A stretch of 30,573 nt of DNA from assembly GCA_041890515.1 (NCBI GenBank), contig JASDWX010000017.1, positions 1 to 30,573 of the forward strand, given 5' to 3'. Numbering within the stretch: the first letter of the stretch is position 1; the number at the start of each line of letters is the position of its first letter. The notes below the pieces were generated by a model. The model made no database searches. It saw only the letters and a program-made list of their open reading frames with translations, and was not told where the DNA came from. This stretch comes from Colwellia_A sp041890515. GTDB lineage: Bacteria > Pseudomonadota > Gammaproteobacteria > Enterobacterales > Alteromonadaceae. The position numbers and the translations under genes are program-made. Of this stretch, positions 15,645-24,006 are shown in pieces.

Positions 15645-16868
15645 CTAACCTCCTACTAAGGTATTTAACTGAAGAATAGGCTGTAAAATAGCCATAACAA
15701 TAAAAAGAACGACACCCGCCATAACGACCATCAGTGCCGGTTCAAAAGCTTTTAGCGATATATTCATTAACGCTTCAAACTCTCTGTCTTGGTTGTCTGC
15801 TGAGCGGCCCAGCATATGTTCTAACTTGCCACTTTTTTCACCACTGGCTATCATATGAAGCATCATCGGTGGAAATAATTTCGTTTGCTCTAAAGAAACG
15901 CGTAAACTTGTACCTTCACGCACTTTATCGGCCGACTCTTTTACACACTGCTTGATGTATAAGTTTTCTAAAACCTCACCCGATATTTTCATACTTTCAA
16001 GTAAAGGCACAGCACTAGCGGTAAGAATACTTAAAGTACGTGCAAAACGAGCGGTGTTAATACCACGAATTATTTTTCCAACACCAGGAAAGCTGATGAC
16101 TTTACGATGAAATTCAAATTTAAATTTTGCCTTTTTCATTAAGTGATTAAAACCGGCAATGGACAATATAATGAGAACAAGAATATACAAACCGTAATCT
16201 CTTAAAAAATCACTCGTACTGATCAAAAACTGAGTGGATGCAGGTAAATTTGCCCCCATATGATCAAACTGGCCAACAATTTTTGGTACTACAGCAGTTA
16301 ATAGTATTGAAATAACACCAATCGCCACGACGGTCATAATGACTGGATAAATAAGCGCCTGAATTATTTGCGAGCGTAATTGCTCACGTTGCTCTGTATA
16401 ATCAGCTAAACGGTTCAGTACGGTATCTAGAAAGCCAGACTTTTCACCTGCAGCAACCATCGCACGATATAAACCACTAAAAATATAGGGGAATTCGGCC
16501 ATACTTTCAGCCAACCCATAGCCTTCGGTTACTTTCGTACGTACGGCCATAACCATACTTTTCATACTGTTTTTTTCACATTGCTCACCGACAGCAAGCA
16601 ATGATTCTTCGATAGGTAAACCTGACTCTACGAGCGTTGCAAGCTGGCGTGTAATTAACGCAAGCTCCGCAACAGAGACCTTAGTTCGACCAGCAAATCG
16701 TGATTTATTGGCTGCTTGCTTGGTTTTTTGTAAACTCGGCGTTACCTCAGTTGGCATTAAGCCTTTATCACGTAATAAACCTCGCACTTGCCTGGGAGTA
16801 TCACCTTCGATTACACCCTTTACCGTTTTACCTCGGCTGTTTACTGCTTGATAATCAAAAGCTGCCAT
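15645..16868 (-). CDS. gspF: Type II secretion platform protein F
   Basis: A 407-residue polytopic inner-membrane protein with the two repeated T2SSF cytoplasmic domains (about 70-195 and 272-395), each followed by membrane helices. The N-terminal AFDYQAVNSRGKTVKGVIEGDT and the conserved AGEKSG motifs (AAGEKSGFLD, ASGEKSGKLE) identify it. It links the GspE motor to pseudopilus assembly. It ends 1 base before gspG and begins 13 bases after gspE. Confidence 0.97.
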   Translation of the reverse strand: MAAFDYQAVNSRGKTVKGVIEGDTPRQVRGLLRDKGLMPTEVTPSLQKTKQAANKSRFAGRTKVSVAELALITRQLATLVESGLPIEESLLAVGEQCEKNSMKSMVMAVRTKVTEGYGLAESMAEFPYIFSGLYRAMVAAGEKSGFLDTVLNRLADYTEQREQLRSQIIQALIYPVIMTVVAIGVISILLTAVVPKIVGQFDHMGANLPASTQFLISTSDFLRDYGLYILVLIILSIAGFNHLMKKAKFKFEFHRKVISFPGVGKIIRGINTARFARTLSILTASAVPLLESMKISGEVLENLYIKQCVKESADKVREGTSLRVSLEQTKLFPPMMLHMIASGEKSGKLEHMLGRSADNQDREFEALMNISLKAFEPALMVVMAGVVLFIVMAILQPILQLNTLVGG

Positions 16869-16881
16869 AATAAAACTCTCG

Positions 16882-18438
16882 TTAATCTTCTCTTGTTACA
16901 CGTAGCACTTCTTCAAGTGTTGTTTGGCCAGTGATGACTTTATCAAAACCATCTCGACGAATGCTTGGCGTATTGGTGCGAATAAATTTTTCGATGGCTT
17001 GCTCGCCTTTACCGTTATGTATGAGTTCGCGTACTTTATCGTCTACAACAATTAGCTCATGAATGCCCATACGGCCTTTATAGCCTTTATTGTTACATTC
17101 ACTACAACCGATAGCGCGATAAATTTTATGTGTATTGTCTTGAGTTAACTCAAGTAATTTCAGTTCTTGCTCATCAGGTAAATGACTTTCTTTACAATGT
17201 GGGCAAAGTGTTCTGACGAGTCGTTGCGCTAATACACCTAGTAAACTCGATGATAATAAAAATGATTCTACGCCCATATCTTCCATACGGGTTATTGCGC
17301 CAGCAGCACTATTTGTATGTAATGTAGACATAACTAAGTGACCGGTTAAACTGGCTTGCACCGCAATTTGTGCCGTTTCTAAATCGCGAATCTCACCTAC
17401 CATGACTACATCGGGATCTTGACGAAGTATTGCACGTAAACCACGAGCAAAGGTCATATCCACCTTCGTGTTCACCTGAGTTTGGCCAATACCTTCAATT
17501 GCGTATTCTATAGGATCTTCAACGGTTAGCACGTTACGTTCTTTAGAATCAATTTGGCTTAAACCGGCATAAAGAGTGGTACTTTTACCCGAGCCCGTAG
17601 GGCCTGTAACTAAGATAATGCCATGTGGTTTTTCGATAAGTTTCGAAAATTTCACGCGATTTGCGAGTGTCATGCCTAAATCTTCAAGATCTAAGCGAAC
17701 AGAATTTTTATCAAGTAAACGAAGTACAACACGTTCGCCATGACCTGTTGGCATAGTTGATACACGGACATCGACTGCACGACCGGCAATACGTAAAGAA
17801 ATACGACCATCTTGAGGGATACGCTTCTCAGCAATATCAAGTTTTGCCATAACCTTAATACGTGAGACTAATAATGAAGCAAGTTTACGATTAGGTTTCA
17901 ATACTTCACGTAATACGCCATCAACTCGAAAGCGAATTTGTAAAGCGGTTTCAAACGTCTCAATATGAATATCAGAAGCATTTTCTTTTATCGCTTCACT
18001 CAACATCGCGTTTATCAATTTAATGATTGGCGCATCATCTTCATTTTCGAGCAAATCTTCAGTTTCGGTCATTTCATCTGCAAGCGAATATAAATCAACT
18101 TCGTTGCCGATGTCTTCCATCATTTGCTGTGCTTCAGATGAGTCTCGCTGGTAAGAAATCGTCAGTAATTGTTCAAATTCATCTAAAGAATGAAATTCGA
18201 TTGAAAATGCCGTTTTTAATACTCTGCGTACTTCTAATACTGCTGAGCTATTAACATTATCCAAACAGTGTAAGGTGTATTGATCAGCTTCTTTACTGAT
18301 TAACACACAATGCCGCTTGGCAAAGCTAAAGGGTAAACGGCTAATTTCTATCTTTGTTATATCGCTCTCTTGAACATTAGCAGCAACATTAACACTGACA
18401 ATGTTTTCGACTGCTTCATTACTTTCATTATCAGCCAT
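16882..18438 (-). CDS. gspE: Type II secretion ATPase E
   Basis: The cytoplasmic hexameric ATPase that powers pseudopilus assembly; 518 residues from ATG at 18438. Walker A GPTGSGKSTT (about 279-288), Asp box, Walker B region DPDVVMVGEIRDLETA, His box STLHTNSA, and a zinc-binding tetracysteine element CPHC (412-415) and CSEC (445-448). The N-terminal part binds GspL. ATG at 18438 lies one base after the gspD stop (TAA-T-ATG); a longer frame starts at a GTG at 18483 inside gspD, but its first 15 residues (MWMKIHQVQSKKNNN) are unlike GspE. Confidence 0.97.
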   Translation of the reverse strand: MADNESNEAVENIVSVNVAANVQESDITKIEISRLPFSFAKRHCVLISKEADQYTLHCLDNVNSSAVLEVRRVLKTAFSIEFHSLDEFEQLLTISYQRDSSEAQQMMEDIGNEVDLYSLADEMTETEDLLENEDDAPIIKLINAMLSEAIKENASDIHIETFETALQIRFRVDGVLREVLKPNRKLASLLVSRIKVMAKLDIAEKRIPQDGRISLRIAGRAVDVRVSTMPTGHGERVVLRLLDKNSVRLDLEDLGMTLANRVKFSKLIEKPHGIILVTGPTGSGKSTTLYAGLSQIDSKERNVLTVEDPIEYAIEGIGQTQVNTKVDMTFARGLRAILRQDPDVVMVGEIRDLETAQIAVQASLTGHLVMSTLHTNSAAGAITRMEDMGVESFLLSSSLLGVLAQRLVRTLCPHCKESHLPDEQELKLLELTQDNTHKIYRAIGCSECNNKGYKGRMGIHELIVVDDKVRELIHNGKGEQAIEKFIRTNTPSIRRDGFDKVITGQTTLEEVLRVTRED

Positions 18439-18439
18439 A

Positions 18440-20596
18440 TTATTGTTCTTTTTGCTCTGAACTTGATGAATCTTCATCCACACTGTTAACAGCTGGAGGC
18501 AATAAATTTGGATCTCTTACATTAGTTTCTTTCATGTATTCATCAAATGAAGGAGGTAAAGCAAGTTGGTCATTCCATTCAGGCAATAATGGCATTTTTT
18601 CGTCGCTCATTAATGACAAACCTTCTTCTTGCTTACGTAATTCAGTCGCACGAATATAATTATATTTTTCTTTACTGATATCGTTCATCAACTTGCCATC
18701 ACGAATAATCGTTGGGCGAATAAAGACCATTAAATTACGTTTACGTGTTGAGGTTGTTGTTGACTTAAACAAGTGGCCAATAAAGGGGATATCACCTAAC
18801 AAAGGCACTTTTTGCACACTTTCTTGAACATCTTCATCTATCAAGCCACCAAGAACCACTGTTGCGCCAGAATCAGCCATTACCACTGTTTTTATTTCAC
18901 GTTTGTTGATGGAAATATCTACACCTGTCGCACCACTGACTGAAGAAACTTCTTGTTCTATCGTTAATTGAACACCCGTACCTTCATTAACTTGTGGGGT
19001 AACTGTAAGTTTTATACCCACTTCTTGGCGCTCTACGGTTTGAAATGGATTTCCATTATTACTACCTGCAGTGGAACCGGTTAGAATTGGAATTTCTTGC
19101 CCAACAAGGAAATGCGCTTCTTCATTATCAAGCGTTGTAATACTTGGCGTTGCAAGAATATTTGAGTTAGTGTCATTACTCACCGCTTGTATAATAGCGC
19201 CCCAGCCATTTTTCATGATACCAAACATCCCACCACTGACTGAACCGAGTAAGGTTGCCGCTAATGAGTAATCTCCCTTAATATCGTTACCTGCTGGATT
19301 TTGCCCTATAATTTCGCCTAAAGAGTTAGTGATAAATGATCCAGGGTCCCCGGCGGTAGTTTGTGCAGATTCAGCTGCTGCTGCAACAGCACTAATAGGA
19401 GCAGGACCATTGTTGAACTGTGTAAACCCTCCTTCTTCACTAAACCACTGAACACCTAAACTAACACCATCGCTTTCAAATACTTCAACAATGATTGCTT
19501 CTACTAACACTTGTGCACGGCGAACATCTAATTTACGAATAACCGCTTCAAGTGAACGAAGCATATCTTGTTGTGCGGTGATGACGAGCGTATTCGTGTC
19601 TTCGTGCGCGTCAATGCTGACATTGCGTTCATTGCTGCTTCTTTTAGACGAGCTTGTTGTCGAAGTACTTTCTGCTTCTATTGATTTACTGACCCCCTCT
19701 AAAACCTTCACTAAGTCTTCAGCCTTAGAATACTTCAAATAGTAAACGCGAGTATTACCATTGGTTTCGAGTTCGCTATCCAAACGAGAAATTAATTTAG
19801 CAATACGTGCTCGAGCTTGTGACTCTCCAGTCACGATGACACTATTAGTGCGTTCATCCGCCACTATTTTAGGGATGAGAAATGAAGGAGTTCCTGATTT
19901 ACCCCCGTTAGATTTATTCATCGCTTCAACAATACGAACCATTTCTGCTGCTGAAGCATATTTCAATTTGATTATTTGTACGTCTTGGTCACCCGCTTTG
20001 TCCACGCGTTCGATAATTTTCACTAGACGATTTACTACTGCGGCAGTGCCTGTAAGCATGATCACGTTTGCGGGATCATAATTCACTACATTGCCACCAC
20101 CTGCTTGGTCTGATAGCTGGCGGAGTAATGGTGTTAATTCACGTACTGTCACATTTTTAACTTCAACAACACGCGTAACCATCTCATCACCTACCCCTGG
20201 GTTCTCATTCCCAACGACAGGAATTGATGAGGTTTTAGCATCTTTATTACGAATGATTTTTACTACATTGTTATCCATTTCTACAGCAGAAAAACCATAA
20301 ACTTCCAGTACATTGAGAAAGACTTGGTAATATTGTTCTTCTGTTAACGCATCTTGAGTACGAAGCGTTACTTTTCCTCGAACATTTGGATCAACAATCA
20401 TGGTTTTTTTAAGGTTCTTACCGACTATATTAATGAATTCTGCAATTTCAGTACCTTTGAAATTTGGAGAGTACTTAGCAGCAACTACATTAGCGCTAAA
20501 CAATAAGGTATTCATCATCACAACGGTTAAGCCTGTTGTTAATAAACGTTTATACCAAGGTGCGCTAAAAGTCTTGCGCAAGGGTGAATTTATCAT
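18440..20596 (-). CDS. gspD: Type II secretion outer-membrane secretin D
   Basis: A 718-residue secretin that forms the outer-membrane channel. A long signal peptide ends VVAA (about residue 40). Then follow N0 (YSPNFKGTEIAEFINIVGK...), N1-N3 KH-like domains (with repeats of VxxxxYA/SxAExxxxxE), and the secretin core (about 385-650), including the cap/gate region rich in Gly and the terminal VPLLGDIPFIGHLFKS motif. N3 carries a Ser-rich loop (TSTTSSSKRSS). The C-terminal S-domain tail is acidic and Ser-rich and would bind a pilotin. Preceded by gspC with a 31-base gap. Confidence 0.97.
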   Translation of the reverse strand: MINSPLRKTFSAPWYKRLLTTGLTVVMMNTLLFSANVVAAKYSPNFKGTEIAEFINIVGKNLKKTMIVDPNVRGKVTLRTQDALTEEQYYQVFLNVLEVYGFSAVEMDNNVVKIIRNKDAKTSSIPVVGNENPGVGDEMVTRVVEVKNVTVRELTPLLRQLSDQAGGGNVVNYDPANVIMLTGTAAVVNRLVKIIERVDKAGDQDVQIIKLKYASAAEMVRIVEAMNKSNGGKSGTPSFLIPKIVADERTNSVIVTGESQARARIAKLISRLDSELETNGNTRVYYLKYSKAEDLVKVLEGVSKSIEAESTSTTSSSKRSSNERNVSIDAHEDTNTLVITAQQDMLRSLEAVIRKLDVRRAQVLVEAIIVEVFESDGVSLGVQWFSEEGGFTQFNNGPAPISAVAAAAESAQTTAGDPGSFITNSLGEIIGQNPAGNDIKGDYSLAATLLGSVSGGMFGIMKNGWGAIIQAVSNDTNSNILATPSITTLDNEEAHFLVGQEIPILTGSTAGSNNGNPFQTVERQEVGIKLTVTPQVNEGTGVQLTIEQEVSSVSGATGVDISINKREIKTVVMADSGATVVLGGLIDEDVQESVQKVPLLGDIPFIGHLFKSTTTSTRKRNLMVFIRPTIIRDGKLMNDISKEKYNYIRATELRKQEEGLSLMSDEKMPLLPEWNDQLALPPSFDEYMKETNVRDPNLLPPAVNSVDEDSSSSEQKEQ

Positions 20597-20627
20597 AACT
20601 TAATTCTCAATTGTGTAAGTAAAGACG

Positions 20628-21590
20628 TTAGCCGCCAATACTAAATAATATTTCGTTCAATTCGCCATTACGATCAATTAACAACGATACTTCTTTGTCT
20701 TGTTTTAGTGCTGAAAGCGCTTGTGCAGCTTCACTTGGTGCAGTTAAATCATATCCGTTCATCTGAATTGCAACGTCACCAGATTTTAAACCTGCGTTTT
20801 GAAAAAACTCAGCATTTTCACCTGGCATCAACCGGTAACCTATAATTTCCCCATTTTTACGCTTAGGCGATATTTTTAAATAATCGGTAATATTACTTGG
20901 GTCTGAATTAATATCTTCTTTAAATGCTTGAGCATTCTTACTCAGCATTTTGTTTGTTCTTTGATCAACCACATTGGGTGATGTTAAACGGTCATTTCTT
21001 ATCGGTAATTTTTCTGGAGTGATCGAAGGCCGACTGACAGCTTTGGACTGAGGATTTTTAACTATTTTATTATAATCAAAACCATCTAACATGAGTGTTT
21101 CAAGCTTTCCGGAATGCTTTAAAATTACTCTGTCTCGAAATACACTATCAAGTACAGCACGTGTACCCGTAATCGTTTCACCAGGACTATAAGTATCTTG
21201 TTTACCTGATTTTTCAATTACCGCTGCAGATGTTGTTTTATCATCACTTGCTACGACGCCTGCCAACGTTAAATTCAACTGTGTTTCTGGCACATTTTCA
21301 ACTTCAGCCATTTGAACTTCTTCGGTATTGTCTGTATACAAACCAAATAAGTTCAATGTTTTTAAACCTGCTAAACTAATCGCAGTTCCTTTAGTGTTTA
21401 TCATCGCTACTTTAATGGTAACATTTGAAGATGTACGGTAATCAGCACTAGAGGCTAAGAGCCAAGTCATTTGAGCAAGCACGTATGCAATATAAGTTAA
21501 TAAAAGCACACTGATCACCTTAGCAATTTTTTGCTGAGGTAATTGTGTGAAAAAATCGACTGAACTGGAAAAGTTTGTAGGTAATTGCAT
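20628..21590 (-). CDS. gspC: Type II secretion protein C with PDZ domain
   Basis: A 320-residue inner-membrane protein linking the platform to the secretin. Cytoplasmic N-terminus, one membrane helix (about 23-45), homology region (about 97-180; LNLTLAGVVASDDKTTSAAVIEK, then 'YSPGETI'), linker, and a C-terminal PDZ domain (about 225-318; GYRLMPGENAEFFQNAGLKSGDVAIQMNG). The PDZ type, rather than coiled coil, is the Vibrio/Klebsiella form and takes part in substrate selection. First gene of the operon. A palindrome and promoter lie upstream. Confidence 0.96.
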   Translation of the reverse strand: MQLPTNFSSSVDFFTQLPQQKIAKVISVLLLTYIAYVLAQMTWLLASSADYRTSSNVTIKVAMINTKGTAISLAGLKTLNLFGLYTDNTEEVQMAEVENVPETQLNLTLAGVVASDDKTTSAAVIEKSGKQDTYSPGETITGTRAVLDSVFRDRVILKHSGKLETLMLDGFDYNKIVKNPQSKAVSRPSITPEKLPIRNDRLTSPNVVDQRTNKMLSKNAQAFKEDINSDPSNITDYLKISPKRKNGEIIGYRLMPGENAEFFQNAGLKSGDVAIQMNGYDLTAPSEAAQALSALKQDKEVSLLIDRNGELNEILFSIGG

Positions 21591-21636
21591 GGCTATCTTT
21601 ATAAAGATTCAAATTAGATTTTATTATTATCACTAG

Positions 21637-21665
21637 ATAATACGTCAGATAGACACTATCAACAA
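21637..21665 (-). promoter_or_regulatory. Candidate promoter of the gspC-N operon
   Basis: On the minus strand a -10 TATTAT (21637-21642) is preceded, 17 bases upstream, by TTGTTG (21660-21665). Transcription would start near 21630, leaving a leader of about 40 bases. The -35 is poor, suggesting help from an activator; a 20-bp palindrome lies just upstream. Confidence 0.35.
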
Positions 21666-21679
21666 GGGAAGAGTGGCTA

Positions 21680-21699
21680 TTGTTAATATTTATTAACAA
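21680..21699. promoter_or_regulatory. 20-bp palindrome upstream of gspC
   Basis: TTGTTAATATTTATTAACAA is a perfect 9-2-9 inverted repeat in the 233-bp divergent region between gspC and hslR, centred about 60 bases upstream of the proposed gspC start. Each half, TGTTAAT, resembles the ArcA-type half-site. It is a candidate operator; the binding factor is unknown. Confidence 0.5.
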
Positions 21700-21812
21700 T
21701 TAAGTTCCAGAATGTGCAAACTAATATTGCCATTGCTGTTAACCATCAGATTAAATAACTAGACATTATAAAATATTATGATATTTTCGCCGCGACACTT
21801 ATTAATAGGAAT

Positions 21813-21827
21813 ATGACCAATAGATGA
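21813..21827 (+). other. Four-codon upstream frame overlapping the hslR start
   Basis: ATG ACC AAT AGA TGA (M-T-N-R-stop) ends in a TGA that overlaps the hslR ATG as ATGA. AGGA (21807-21810) is only 2 bases before this ATG and 13 before the hslR ATG, so neither is ideally placed. Reinitiation at hslR is conceivable, but this may be chance. Confidence 0.2.
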
Positions 21828-22231
21828 AAAACAGTCAGCCTCCGACGGAACACACATCAACTCGCCTTGACAAATGGTTATGGGCCGCTCGTTTTTATAA
21901 GACCCGCGCTATTGCAAAACAAATGATCGATGGTGGAAAAGTGTTCTATAATGGTCAACGTACAAAATCCGGAAAAGCGGTTGCTTTAGGTGACAAAATT
22001 ACACTTCGCCAAAGCTATGAAGAACGCGAAATTGTTATTATTGCACTTGCAGATAAACGCCGAGATGCATACTTTGCTATGACGCTTTACCAAGAAACTG
22101 AAAAAAGTATCGCTACGCGAGAAAAAAATGCCTTTGCTCGAAAACAAGGTACCTTACTAAGCCCTGCCAGCGATACTAAACCTGATAAAAAACAACGTCG
22201 AAAACTTATACAATTTAAAGAAAGGATGTAA
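21824..22231 (+). CDS. hslR: Heat-shock protein 15 (Hsp15), S4-domain RNA-binding
   Basis: A 135-residue protein with an N-terminal S4 RNA-binding domain (RLDKWLWAARFYKTRAIAKQMIDGGKVFYNGQRTKSG, about 14-50) and a basic, helical C-terminal tail (KKQRRKLIQFKERM). Hsp15 binds 50S subunits carrying stalled nascent chains with peptidyl-tRNA and helps recycle them. The start is fixed: an in-frame stop (TAG) immediately precedes the ATG. No well-spaced ribosome binding site precedes the ATG; see the small upstream frame. Followed two bases later by hslO, with AAGGA near the end of hslR. Confidence 0.94.
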   Translation: MKNSQPPTEHTSTRLDKWLWAARFYKTRAIAKQMIDGGKVFYNGQRTKSGKAVALGDKITLRQSYEEREIVIIALADKRRDAYFAMTLYQETEKSIATREKNAFARKQGTLLSPASDTKPDKKQRRKLIQFKERM

Positions 22232-22233
22232 CT

Positions 22234-23097
22234 GTGACTGTTAAAAATGATGTGTTAAATCGCTATTTATTTGATGGTAAACATGCCCGTGGAGAGCTTG
22301 TGCAATTAAGCCATACTTATCAACAAATAATTGATTTGCATGAATATCCTTCGGGCGTACAAACGCTATTAGGAGAGTTAGTTGCCGCAACGTGTCTACT
22401 TACTGCTACTTTAAAGTTTCAAGGTGAAATTACCGTTCAATTACAAGGTGATGGGCCTATTGGTTATATGTCAGTTAATGGCGATCATAATCAAAATATG
22501 CGCGGTATTGCCCGTTTAACCGAACCCACTGAGGGAAAATTTTTAAGAGATTTAATTGGTAAGGGCACCATGGTAATCACCATTCGACCTGAAAAAGGAG
22601 AAGCTTACCAAGGTGTAGTTGCGCTTGACGAAGATAATTTAGCTGACTGCTTAGTACACTACTTTGAAGTTTCAGAGCAGATCCCTACAAAAATCTGGTT
22701 ATTTAGTCATGCTGATAATACTCAAGTAGCTGGAAGTTTAATACAGCTATTACCTGATAGTGATGACAAAGAAAAACAGCAAAGTGATTTTGAACACTTA
22801 TGCCAATTAACTAATACAATTAAAGCCGAAGAGATATTTACCTTAGACGCCAAGACATTACTTTATCGTTTGTACCACCAAGAAGATGTTCGCTTATTTG
22901 AACCCCAACCGGTTAGTTATCAATGTAGCTGCTCAGAAGAAAAATGCTTAACGGCTATTGCTCAAGTTGCACCAAGCGAATTGAAAAGTATTATTGAGGA
23001 GCAAGGTTGCGTAACAATGACGTGTGATTATTGTTTAACCACTTATAAGTTTAATGAAACAAAAATTGATTGTTTTATTAATGATACTAACCACTAA
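22234..23097 (+). CDS. hslO: Redox-regulated chaperone Hsp33
   Basis: A 287-residue holdase chaperone activated by oxidative unfolding. The four zinc-binding cysteines of the redox switch are present: C231-x-C233 and C264-x-x-C267. The N-terminal domain has ARGELVQLSHTYQQI and DGPIGYMSVNGDHN typical of the family. The GTG start at 22234 is supported by AAGGA seven bases upstream; ATG alternatives further in would truncate the conserved DVLNRYLF start. The gene lies two bases after hslR. In E. coli pckA follows in this neighbourhood; here an IS3 remnant and the S10 operon do. Confidence 0.96.
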   Translation: MTVKNDVLNRYLFDGKHARGELVQLSHTYQQIIDLHEYPSGVQTLLGELVAATCLLTATLKFQGEITVQLQGDGPIGYMSVNGDHNQNMRGIARLTEPTEGKFLRDLIGKGTMVITIRPEKGEAYQGVVALDEDNLADCLVHYFEVSEQIPTKIWLFSHADNTQVAGSLIQLLPDSDDKEKQQSDFEHLCQLTNTIKAEEIFTLDAKTLLYRLYHQEDVRLFEPQPVSYQCSCSEEKCLTAIAQVAPSELKSIIEEQGCVTMTCDYCLTTYKFNETKIDCFINDTNH

Positions 23098-23130
23098 ATT
23101 AAATTTTAGGTAAATAATTTTTATCATCAC

Positions 23131-23160
23131 TAGCCTGCAACAGACGCTGTAGGCTATTTT
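23131..23160 (+). terminator. Terminator of hslR-hslO
   Basis: TAGCCT (23131-23136) pairs with AGGCTA (23151-23156), with an inner ACAG/CTGT pairing and a 3-base bulge, followed by TTTT. It lies about 35 bases after the hslO stop. Confidence 0.65.
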
Positions 23161-23162
23161 AA

Positions 23163-23460
23163 TCATAGTTTTATTTTAACTTTAGGCTTAGCGTGTACAT
23201 ATGAAACGCTATTTATATTATGATTATCAGAATGATCTATTAACCTGTCTGTGGGTTCTCGTTGCCAAATACCGATTATTAACGTATCCCAAACAAGCTG
23301 TAATTTCATTTTTGCTTCCATGCTCAACACCACGACTATCCGTGAAAATAAGTCACTCATGATACATAAATACAACTAACTATCTGATATCAATAACTTA
23401 TACCTTATCTGATCACAACTTCTTCTCAAAGTTACGTTTATAATGATTTGCTGTGGTCTA
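23163..23460 (-). pseudogene. Decayed IS3-family transposase (OrfB) fragment
   Basis: On the minus strand the frame from 23375 reads LYLCIMSDLFSRIVV...LSM...KLQLVWDTL...IWQR-PTDRLIDHSD, which matches the IS3-family integrase core (WLYLcvv-DLFSR-vvGWSM...l...aL-mA-w-R-p...vihHSDrGsQY). Upstream, in another frame with two stops (23413-23460), NHYKRNFEKKL-stop-SDKV-stop-VIDI recalls the preceding ...KRdF...p-q-vWvtDIT, so the first two catalytic Asp residues (VIDI and HSD) are still present about 60 residues apart, as in IS3. After HSD the family match ends (RGSQY lost), and there is no second catalytic Glu region. At least one frameshift and two nonsense codons make it non-functional. No terminal inverted repeats found. 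Confidence 0.75.
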
Positions 23461-23492
23461 AAAACCGCAAAGCCTATTTATTTTTAGCATAA

Positions 23493-23523
23493 AAAAACCC
23501 CATCACATTGTGATAGGGTTTTT
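23493..23523. terminator. S10 operon terminator after rpsQ
   Basis: AAAAACCC (23493-23500) and ATCAC (23502-23506) pair with GTGAT (23510-23514) and GGGTTTTT (23516-23523), with one C/A mismatch and a 3-nt loop. On the minus strand a T run of seven follows the GC stem, so transcription of the S10 operon should stop here, 40 bases after rpsQ. Confidence 0.85.
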
Positions 23524-23563
23524 ATTAAACACTTTCGTTAAAACAAATTTATTTTAAAATAAA

Positions 23564-23815
23564 TTATGCTTTAGTAATTACATCAACTAAAGTCCAGTTT
23601 TTAGACTTTGAGATTGGTGCAACTTCACGAATAGTTACTAAATCACCAGCATTGCATTGGTTAGTTTCATCATGCGCTTTCAACTTAGTTGAACGCGTAA
23701 GGTACTTACCATACATTGGGTGTTTAACACGACGTTCGATTAATACAGTGATAGACTTATCCATTTTATCACTGATAACACGACCTTGTAGTGTGCGGAT
23801 TTTAGCTTCGCTCAT
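23564..23815 (-). CDS. rpsQ: 30S ribosomal protein S17
   Basis: An 83-residue OB-fold protein binding 16S rRNA early in 30S assembly. GRVISDKMDKSITVLIERRVKHPMYGKYLTRSTKLKAHDE is the S17 core. It is the last gene of the S10 operon, and its ATG overlaps the rpmC stop by one base. It ends at a terminator; rplN, which follows rpsQ in many gammaproteobacteria, is not on the other side. Confidence 0.98.
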   Translation of the reverse strand: MSEAKIRTLQGRVISDKMDKSITVLIERRVKHPMYGKYLTRSTKLKAHDETNQCNAGDLVTIREVAPISKSKNWTLVDVITKA

Positions 23816-24006
23816 TACTTACCTGCCTTTTCAGTTATGATAGTCTTAACACGTGCAATATTGCGACGTACTATTCTTAGCAAATGAGTTTGAGCTAATT
23901 GACCTGTACTTGCTTGCATGCGGTAGTTAAACTGTTCGCGCAATAATTCAAGTAACTCAGTATTTAACTCTTCAATGCTTTTTTCTTTTAATTCACTAGC
24001 TTTCAT
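23815..24006 (-). CDS. rpmC: 50S ribosomal protein L29
   Basis: A 63-residue two-helix protein near the peptide exit tunnel, where it forms part of the docking site for SRP and trigger factor. MKASELKEKSIEELNTELLELLREQFNYRMQ is the standard L29 start. One-base overlaps with both rplP (upstream) and rpsQ (downstream) indicate coupling. Confidence 0.98.
   Translation of the reverse strand: MKASELKEKSIEELNTELLELLREQFNYRMQASTGQLAQTHLLRIVRRNIARVKTIITEKAGK

Larger units (their letters stand above)
23098..23563. other. 466-bp gap between hslO and rpsQ
   Basis: Contents from left: the hslO terminator (23131-23160), the IS3 transposase fragment (23163-23460), and the bidirectional terminator after rpsQ (23493-23523). 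No intact gene, and none of the genes often found next to hslO (pckA) or rpsQ (rplN), is present here. Confidence 0.7.

Noticed and set aside
18439..18483. GTG start giving a 15-residue longer GspE
   Set aside because: The extra part overlaps gspD out of frame and does not look like a GspE N-terminus; ATG at 18438 directly follows the gspD stop.
18027..20603. Several plus-strand frames of 60-106 codons opposite gspD and gspE
   Set aside because: Antisense to strongly conserved secretion genes; Ser/Thr-rich composition is that expected of reverse frames.
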